DNA of 15,563 nt from Actinomycetota bacterium (GTDB lineage Bacteria; Actinomycetota; Acidimicrobiia; Acidimicrobiales; Ilumatobacteraceae): NCBI GenBank assembly GCA_005793785.1, contig SXPW01000035.1, positions 1 through 15,563 of the forward strand, given 5' to 3'. The notes under the pieces were generated by a model. It was not told the origin of the DNA and did no database searches. It was given only the letters and a program-made list of their open reading frames with translations. Both the position numbers and the translations under genes were made by a program. Positions 6,975 to 13,042 of the stretch are shown here, piece by piece; within the stretch, counting starts at the first letter, position 1; every line of letters starts with the position of its first letter.

Positions 6975-9563
6975 GTGACTGCCTTCGTGGTGAACGGAAC
7001 CCCCGTCGAGGTCCGTCAGTCGCATCCCCACCTGTTGTCGGCGCTCCGTGAGGAACTCAACATCACTTCACCCAAGGACGGGTGCTCACCGAGCGGTCAG
7101 TGTGGCTGTTGCACGGTGCTGATCGACGGTAAGGCCGTCGTTTCGTGTCAAACCAGCCTGGAGAAAGTGGCCGGAAAATCGGTCGTGACCCTGGAGGGAG
7201 TCGACGAGACAGAACGTTCCCGATTCGCATCGGCGTTCGCGGCGTGCGGCGGACTTCAATGCGGATTCTGCATCCCCGGCATCGTCGTGCGCGCCAAGGC
7301 ACAGATCGACAAGAAGGGCGCAGCACTCAAACGGGAGGACATGGCCCGGCATCTCGGTGCACATCTCTGTCGCTGCACCGGCTACGCCAAGATCCTCGAG
7401 GCAATCGAGCACGTCGCAAAGGGAGACATTCCGCCGATGCCGATCGTTGCCGGCGTCGGCAGCCGAACCCCCAAATACGAGGCGCACGCTCTCGCCCTCG
7501 GTGATCGCGGCTACATCGACGACCTCCGCGTGCCCGGAATGCTCCATGCGGCACTCCATTTCACCGCCCACACGCGGGCCACGATCCGCTCGATCCGTAC
7601 CGACGCGGCTCGCGCCGCCGAGGGAGTGCGAGCCGTCTTTACGGCTGACGACATCCCGGGTGAACTCATGGTGGGAATCATCCACAAGGACTGGCCGGTG
7701 ATGATTCCGGTGGGTGGTCGCAGTTCCTACGGTGGCGACGTACTCGCGATCGTGGTGGCCGATACGCGGGTACACGCACGAGCGGCGGCGGCATTGATCG
7801 ACGTGGACTACGAAGTGCACACCCCCATCACCGACGTGGACGTCGCACTCTCCACGAGCGAAGTTGCCGTGTGGCAGACCGCGGACAACGTGCTCAGTAC
7901 GAGCGAGTACCGACGCGGTGACGTCGAGGCGGCATTCACCGACGGTGCACATGTCATTGCGGAGACGTTCCAGACCCAACGAATCGAGCACGCCTTCCTC
8001 GAACCCGAGGCGACGCTCGCCGTCCCGTCGGGTTCGGTCGAAACGGGAACGCTGCACGTCTATTCGGGCGGCCAGGGAATCTGGGACGACAGGAACGACA
8101 TCGCCCGCGTCCTCGGTGTGGGCAACGACCGTGTCACCGTCGAATTGATCACCAACGGCGGCGCCTTCGGCGGCAAGGAGGACATGTCCAATCAGGCGCA
8201 CGCAGCGTTGGCGGCATGGTTGCTCCGAGTCCCCGTCAAGTGCGTGCTTTCGCGCGAGGAGAGTTTCCTCATGCACGCCAAACGACATCCGATTCGAATG
8301 CGATACGAGATTTCCTGTACCGCCGAAGGCCGTTTGACGGGATTGCGTGTGCGGGCGGTTGGAGACTCGGGCGCCTACGCCAGTGTCGGCATGAAGGTGC
8401 TCGAGCGCATGGCGGGGCATGCCAGTGGTCCGTATCACGTTCCGGCCATCGACGTTCAAGCCATCGCGGTGCGCACCAACAACCCCGTCGGCGGCGCGTT
8501 CCGTGGTTTCGGTGCCAACCAAGCACAGTTTGCGATGGAAGGAATGCTCGACCGCCTCGCGGAACGAGTCGGAATCAGCGGCTGGGAGATTCGCCATCGC
8601 AACGTGATTCGACCGGGGATGGTGTGGGGACCGGGACAGATCATGGACGACGGTTGCGATGGTGCGCTCGCTTGCCTCGAGGAGATCAAGCCGCACTACG
8701 ACGCCGCACGCGCCGCCGGAAAGGCCGTGGGATTGGGTCTCGGTCTGAAGAACAGCGGTCTCGGTAACGGCTTCAAGGAGATCACCAAGGCGGTCGTGCG
8801 CATCGAGGAGGACGACACCCTCGAAATCCGACATGGCTGGACGGAGATGGGGCAAGGCATCAACACCATCGCGCTCCAGGTTGCAATCGAAGAACTTCGT
8901 GATGTGCTCGACATCGACACGAGCAAGATTCGAGTGGTCGTCGACACCACCCGCGAGTTGGGTCTCGGACAAACCACGGGTTCGCGAGGCACGCTCATGG
9001 GAGCCGGCGCCGTGCAAGCCGCGTGCCGAGCGGCACGGAATGCGGGATTGACCCGCGGCGTCGACCACGTCGGGGAATACCGGGTCGACTGGACGACGAA
9101 ACTCGGCGACCCTGGCGTTGCGAACCCGATCATTCATTCCACCTTCGGTTATGCGTCGCAATTGGCGATCATCGACCGCGAATCCGGGAAGGTGGAACGT
9201 GTCGTCGCGGCCCACGATGTGGGGCGGGCGATGAACCCGACGCTGTGCGAGGGACAGATCGAGGGCAGCATCCACATGGGGCTCGGCTATGCGCTCACCG
9301 AGGATTTCCCGAGCGACCCGTCGACGGGGATGCCGACGAACATGACCTTGCGCAGTCTCGGCATCCTCCGAGCCAAGGACGTTCCGCTCATGGACGTCAT
9401 CCTGGTGGAACGCCCCCAACCCGACGCTCCCTACGGCATCAAGGGTGTCGGCGAGATCGGACTCGTCCCCACCGCGGGTGCGGTCGCCGCAGCACTGCAC
9501 GACTTGGATGGGACGTGGCGAACGCAGCTGCCGATGCGTCGCGCCGGAGCCGAGGACGAATGA
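6975..9563 (+). CDS. Fused 2Fe-2S/molybdopterin hydroxylase, selenium-dependent xanthine dehydrogenase-like (XdhD type)
   Basis: This 862-residue fusion has an N-terminal plant-type 2Fe-2S domain with Cys37, Cys43, Cys46 and Cys58. Next is the helical 2Fe-2S domain with Cys96, Cys99, Cys132 and Cys134, and from about residue 160 the molybdopterin domain. The latter shows EHAFLEPEA, GGAFGGKE (395-402), the Arg510 loop AFRGFG, and the C-terminal KGVGEIGLVPTA with catalytic Glu827. There is no FAD domain. This order, and the ending RTQLPM, match the Se-dependent XDH/XdhD group rather than classical XdhAB. The expected reaction is hydroxylation of a purine-like heterocycle with transfer of electrons to a separate flavoprotein. 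Immediate coupling to an SsnA-like gene (ATGA) is typical of that group. The start is GTG at 6975, without a ribosome binding site. Substrate, and whether the cofactor carries selenium, are not shown by the sequence. Confidence 0.88.
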   Translation: MTAFVVNGTPVEVRQSHPHLLSALREELNITSPKDGCSPSGQCGCCTVLIDGKAVVSCQTSLEKVAGKSVVTLEGVDETERSRFASAFAACGGLQCGFCIPGIVVRAKAQIDKKGAALKREDMARHLGAHLCRCTGYAKILEAIEHVAKGDIPPMPIVAGVGSRTPKYEAHALALGDRGYIDDLRVPGMLHAALHFTAHTRATIRSIRTDAARAAEGVRAVFTADDIPGELMVGIIHKDWPVMIPVGGRSSYGGDVLAIVVADTRVHARAAAALIDVDYEVHTPITDVDVALSTSEVAVWQTADNVLSTSEYRRGDVEAAFTDGAHVIAETFQTQRIEHAFLEPEATLAVPSGSVETGTLHVYSGGQGIWDDRNDIARVLGVGNDRVTVELITNGGAFGGKEDMSNQAHAALAAWLLRVPVKCVLSREESFLMHAKRHPIRMRYEISCTAEGRLTGLRVRAVGDSGAYASVGMKVLERMAGHASGPYHVPAIDVQAIAVRTNNPVGGAFRGFGANQAQFAMEGMLDRLAERVGISGWEIRHRNVIRPGMVWGPGQIMDDGCDGALACLEEIKPHYDAARAAGKAVGLGLGLKNSGLGNGFKEITKAVVRIEEDDTLEIRHGWTEMGQGINTIALQVAIEELRDVLDIDTSKIRVVVDTTRELGLGQTTGSRGTLMGAGAVQAACRAARNAGLTRGVDHVGEYRVDWTTKLGDPGVANPIIHSTFGYASQLAIIDRESGKVERVVAAHDVGRAMNPTLCEGQIEGSIHMGLGYALTEDFPSDPSTGMPTNMTLRSLGILRAKDVPLMDVILVERPQPDAPYGIKGVGEIGLVPTAGAVAAALHDLDGTWRTQLPMRRAGAEDE

Positions 9564-10666
9564 CCGTCACCGCGGAAGTCCGCGATATTGGTGAGATGAG
9601 CACCACCCCCGGACTGGTGAACGCTCATCATCATCTCTACTCCTCGCTGGCCCGCGGCATGCCGGGACCCCGCATGCAACCGACGAGCTTCCCACACATG
9701 TTGGAGCTCGTGTGGTGGCGACTCGACGCGGCGCACACGCTCGACTCGATTTACTGGTCCGCGAAACTCGGCGCGCTCGAGGCAGCGCTGGCGGGAACCA
9801 CCTGCATCATCGATCACCACGAATCGCCCCGTGCCATCGAAGGGTCACTCGACGCAATCCGTCGCGCCTGTGAGGAAGTTGGCGTGCGGGTGCGAACGTG
9901 TTACGGGGCCACCGATCGCTGGGCGGACGACGGTTCGCTGCACCCGAAGGTGTCGCCATTGTCCGGAATGACCAAGGGTGCGCGTCTCGGTCTCGAAGAA
10001 TGCGAACGTCATCTACGGGCAGGACACGACGGCATGGTTGGACTGCATGCGTCGTTCACCTGCAGTGACGACACCATCGGCGCTGCGAGTGAGTTGGCCG
10101 AGCGGTTCAAGGTCGGCGTCCATGTCCATGTCGCCGAGGCCATCGACGACGCCTCCGCTGGCGCGCGGCTCCAACGACACGCGCGAAAGGAATGGCTGCT
10201 CGTCCATGCAGTGCATTTGTCGGAATCGCTCGCGGGCACGATCGTCCACAACCCCCGCTCGAACATGAACAACGCCGTCGGGTACGCCAAACCCACGACC
10301 CGACCCAACGACGTCGTACTCGGATCCGATGGCATCGGAAGCGACATGGCGGAGGAAGCGCGCTTGGCGTACGTACGCCTGCGCGAATTCGACCCGTCAT
10401 CCACTCCGGAAGTGGTCGACCGTTGGCTCACCAATGCACGGCACCTCTTCCCCGCCGCCCTTCTCGACCGCGTCACCTGGCGATCACCTCGTGCCGACGA
10501 CCCGTGGTTTGCGGCCTTCACCACCGCGATGCGGGTGGAGCGGGTGGAGGTCGACGGTCGCACGATCGTCGACCGTGGGACCACGCTCCTCGTCGATGAG
10601 ACCGAGGTTCGACGCAAGTCGGCCGAAGCCGCACGTCGACTGCACCAACGAATGGAGAACGTATGA
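9560..10666 (+). CDS. ssnA: SsnA-like aminohydrolase (amidohydrolase superfamily), compact form
   Basis: This 368-residue TRZ/ATZ-type amidohydrolase resembles SsnA, the putative aminohydrolase linked to selenium-dependent molybdenum hydroxylases. Metal ligands are present: His23 and His25 (NAHHHLYS), His188/His190 with Glu193 (HVHVAEA), His216 and Asp257 (LGSDGIGSD). SsnA-type landmarks are WWRLD, IIDHHESP, EGSLDAIRRA and HNPRSNMNNAVGY. As I recall the family it is around 440 residues. This copy has only about 17 residues before the first metal motif, a shortened segment between His216 and the SNMNN motif, and a divergent C-terminal strand region. The expected role is deamination or hydrolysis of an aminated heterocycle. 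The start is ATG at 9560, overlapping the upstream TGA (ATGA), with GGAG ten bases upstream. An earlier start would lie entirely inside the hydroxylase gene, whose C-terminus is natural, so a lost N-terminus is not hidden there. Confidence 0.82.
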   Translation: MTVTAEVRDIGEMSTTPGLVNAHHHLYSSLARGMPGPRMQPTSFPHMLELVWWRLDAAHTLDSIYWSAKLGALEAALAGTTCIIDHHESPRAIEGSLDAIRRACEEVGVRVRTCYGATDRWADDGSLHPKVSPLSGMTKGARLGLEECERHLRAGHDGMVGLHASFTCSDDTIGAASELAERFKVGVHVHVAEAIDDASAGARLQRHARKEWLLVHAVHLSESLAGTIVHNPRSNMNNAVGYAKPTTRPNDVVLGSDGIGSDMAEEARLAYVRLREFDPSSTPEVVDRWLTNARHLFPAALLDRVTWRSPRADDPWFAAFTTAMRVERVEVDGRTIVDRGTTLLVDETEVRRKSAEAARRLHQRMENV

Positions 10667-11673
10667 CCGCATCCCGAGTCGCCCTGTACCTGCAGGATGC
10701 GCATCGCATCTCCGAAGGAATGGAATTCGCCCGCTATGCGGAAGCAAAGGGATTCGAGGCCGTGTGGCAGGCCGAGAGTCGACTCGTACGTGAAGCCACC
10801 GTCCCGATGGCCGCCTTTGCCTCCGTCACCACCACCCTCAAGGTCGGCTCAGGTGTCGTCGATTGTTGGAGCAGGAATCCCGCGCGCCTCGCGGCGACGT
10901 TCAGCACGCTCGACGATCTCGCTCCCGGTCGGGTCCTCCTTGGTATCGGAGCGTGGTGGGATCCGCTCGCCGCCAAGGTTGGAATCACTCGGACCAAACC
11001 CCTGCGTGCCATGCGTGAGATCGTCACCGCGGTACGGGCGTTGCTCAACAACGAGACCGTCACGATGCACGGCGAATTCGTCCATCTCGACGGCGTCGAA
11101 CTCGACTACGTGTACCAAGAACGACGAAGGAAAAACGTACCCATCTACATCGGGGCAACGGGTATGCAGATGATGGAGCTCAGCGGTGAAATCGCCGACG
11201 GCGTCGTTCTCAACTATCTCGTCTCACCCGAATACAACGCACAGGCCATGGAAGCCCTGCACAACGGCGCCGCCAAGGCGGGTCGGTCGATCGACGCCAT
11301 CGATCGTCCACAGCTCGTGGTGTGCAGCGTCCACGAGGATCGCGCGGTCGCCCTCGACATGGCACGAATGATGGTGACGCAGTACCTCGGTCAACAGCCC
11401 CACATCATGAAGGCTTCCGGGGTCCCCCAATCGATCCTCGACAAGGTCGGCAGCGTCCTCACGTGGCCGGCCACCCACGAACAGGTGGAGTCGGCGTCCA
11501 AGCACGTTCCCGACGAAATCGTCCAGATGCTCACCGCCAGCGGCACACCGCAGGATGCACGCGACCAGGTTGCGCACTACATGCGCAATGGTGCGACGTG
11601 CCCGATCCTGTATCCGTTGGGCGACGTCAAGGCGATGATCGACGCGTTCTCCGGATGGACTCCCCCCGCATGA
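10663..11673 (+). CDS. LLM-class flavin-dependent oxidoreductase (Mer/luciferase-like)
   Basis: This 336-residue TIM-barrel protein belongs to the bacterial luciferase-like monooxygenase family. Its landmarks are the N-terminal FARYAEAKGFEAVWQAES, the central LAPGRVLLGIGAWWDP (86-101) and VPIYIGATGMQMMELSGEIADG (159-180). The last segment resembles F420-dependent methylenetetrahydromethanopterin reductase-like members. The cofactor is FMN or F420. The reaction is either monooxygenation or hydride transfer, and the sequence does not decide. It sits between the SsnA-like gene and the FAD subunit of the second molybdenum hydroxylase, coupled on both sides by ATGA overlaps, so it probably acts on the same substrate series. 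The flavin monooxygenase RutA opens the uracil ring and belongs to this superfamily; a ring-opening role here is a hypothesis only. A GGAG five bases before the ATG supports the start. Confidence 0.87.
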   Translation: MTASRVALYLQDAHRISEGMEFARYAEAKGFEAVWQAESRLVREATVPMAAFASVTTTLKVGSGVVDCWSRNPARLAATFSTLDDLAPGRVLLGIGAWWDPLAAKVGITRTKPLRAMREIVTAVRALLNNETVTMHGEFVHLDGVELDYVYQERRRKNVPIYIGATGMQMMELSGEIADGVVLNYLVSPEYNAQAMEALHNGAAKAGRSIDAIDRPQLVVCSVHEDRAVALDMARMMVTQYLGQQPHIMKASGVPQSILDKVGSVLTWPATHEQVESASKHVPDEIVQMLTASGTPQDARDQVAHYMRNGATCPILYPLGDVKAMIDAFSGWTPPA

Positions 11674-12545
11674 CGGTGATCAATGCGCGATCCGTCGACG
11701 AGGCGCTGACCGCACTGCGCGACCACCCCCGGGCACGCCTCCTCCAGGGTGGCACCGACCTGATGGTCGAAGTCAACCTGCAGCGAACCTCCGTTCAGGA
11801 TGTGATCGCCTTGCGCCAGGTGAGCGAACTACGTCGTTGGCACGTCGATGAACAGTCTCGGGCGGTGCGAATCGGCGCCGGTGTGCCCTACGCGGAGCTC
11901 GAGCGCAACCCCCTCGCCCTCCACCTTCCCGCGCTCGCCCAAGCCGCGCGCACCGTCGGCTCACCGCAAATCCGTGCCGCGGGTTCCCTCGGTGGCAATC
12001 TCGGAACGTGTTCCCCCGCAGGAGACGGACTCCCCGTGCTCAGCGCCATGGATGCCGTCGTGCATCTCCGCAGTGCCACCGACTCGCGCGATGTGTCCAT
12101 CCACGACTTCATGCTCGGAGTGAAGCGATCGGCTCGTCGGCCCGACGAGCTCATCGTCGCGGTGACCCTTCCGTTGCTCGATGGATTTCAGGGCTACGCC
12201 AAGGTGGGCACCCGCAATGCGATGGTCATCTCCGTGGCTTCGGCCTGCCTCATCCATGACGCGAGCGAGGGCTCGATTCGGTTGGCGTACGGCGCCGTCG
12301 CTCCGACGGTCGTTCGCGCGAGGAACGCCGAGCGCTGGCTCGCCGCCAACGCACCACTACGCGGGCGGCCCGTGTTCGATCGTGCGCTTGCGTCGGAGTT
12401 CGGCCGGCGAGCCGCCGAGGAGTGCGCACCGATCGACGACCATCGGTCGACGGCACGGTATCGACGGCATGCGGTGGCCGTACTCGCCGAGCGACTGCTG
12501 TTGCAGGCCAGCGGGTACGGAGCATCGCGGGAGCACACGACATGA
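11670..12545 (+). CDS. FAD-binding (medium) subunit of xanthine dehydrogenase family, PucC-like
   Basis: This 291-residue protein has the CO-dehydrogenase/xanthine dehydrogenase flavoprotein fold. The first FAD motif LLQGGTDLMVE is at residues 24-34 and the second, SLGGNLGTCSPAGDGLPVL, at 106-124. The C-terminal four-helix domain follows, ending in RHAVAVLAERLLL. It passes electrons from the 2Fe-2S clusters to NAD or another acceptor. It is the only FAD-subunit gene in the window, although two molybdenum hydroxylases are encoded, so it may serve both. The ATG start overlaps the upstream TGA by the ATGA arrangement, with only a weak GGA before it, so reinitiation is likely. It is followed by the 2Fe-2S subunit through another ATGA. 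The gene order FAD, 2Fe-2S, Mo is the usual one for such three-subunit enzymes. Confidence 0.9.
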   Translation: MTVINARSVDEALTALRDHPRARLLQGGTDLMVEVNLQRTSVQDVIALRQVSELRRWHVDEQSRAVRIGAGVPYAELERNPLALHLPALAQAARTVGSPQIRAAGSLGGNLGTCSPAGDGLPVLSAMDAVVHLRSATDSRDVSIHDFMLGVKRSARRPDELIVAVTLPLLDGFQGYAKVGTRNAMVISVASACLIHDASEGSIRLAYGAVAPTVVRARNAERWLAANAPLRGRPVFDRALASEFGRRAAEECAPIDDHRSTARYRRHAVAVLAERLLLQASGYGASREHTT

Positions 12546-13039
12546 GCGGCGAGAACGCTGGCAACGAATTCTTTCGGCTCACCGTGAATGGCATCGACCA
12601 CGACGTCCGAGACGCATGGGTCGGGGAAAGTCTGTTGTACGTGTTGCGGGAGCGCTTGGGATTGCCCGGCACGAAGGGTGCCTGCGAGCAGGGCGAGTGT
12701 GGTTCCTGCACGGTGTTGATGGATGGCGAGGCAGTGTGTGCCTGTCTCGTCATGGCGGCATCCGCCGTCGATTCCGAGATCGTCACCGTGGAGGGACTGT
12801 CGACGGACGGAGAACCCACCGACGTCCAGAACACCTTCGTCGCAGCCGGTGGGGTGCAGTGCGGCTTCTGCACACCGGGTCTCATCGTGGCGGTGCATCA
12901 TCTCTTGGATCGCACGCCGAATCCCACCGACCTCGAGATTCGTGAGGCGATCAGCGGCAACATCTGCCGATGCACGGGTTACGGACGCATCTTCGAAGCC
13001 GTTCGCCTGGCCCGTGACGCCCGCTTGGCCGGTGGTTGA
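12542..13039 (+). CDS. 2Fe-2S iron-sulfur (small) subunit of xanthine dehydrogenase family, PucE-like
   Basis: This is a 165-residue protein of normal length. The plant-ferredoxin domain binds one cluster through Cys48, Cys53, Cys56 and Cys68 (ACEQGECGSCTV). The helical domain binds the second through Cys107, Cys110, Cys142 and Cys144 (VQCGFCTPG and ICRCTGYG). The first motif has the ordinary C-x4-C-x2-C spacing, unlike the fused hydroxylase upstream. It carries electrons from the molybdenum subunit to the FAD subunit in a cytosolic complex; there is no twin-arginine signal. The ATG overlaps the upstream stop (ATGA), and a GGGAG eight bases before it is the best ribosome binding site in the operon. 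The Mo-subunit gene begins three bases after its stop. Confidence 0.93.
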   Translation: MSGENAGNEFFRLTVNGIDHDVRDAWVGESLLYVLRERLGLPGTKGACEQGECGSCTVLMDGEAVCACLVMAASAVDSEIVTVEGLSTDGEPTDVQNTFVAAGGVQCGFCTPGLIVAVHHLLDRTPNPTDLEIREAISGNICRCTGYGRIFEAVRLARDARLAGG

Positions 13040-13042
13040 ACG

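Noticed and set aside
7086..9500. An 804-codon open frame on the minus strand opposite the fused hydroxylase
   Set aside because: Its product shows no recognisable domain and is rich in His, Asp, Arg and Val, the composition expected from reading high-GC codons antisense. The plus-strand frame carries a complete, motif-rich enzyme.
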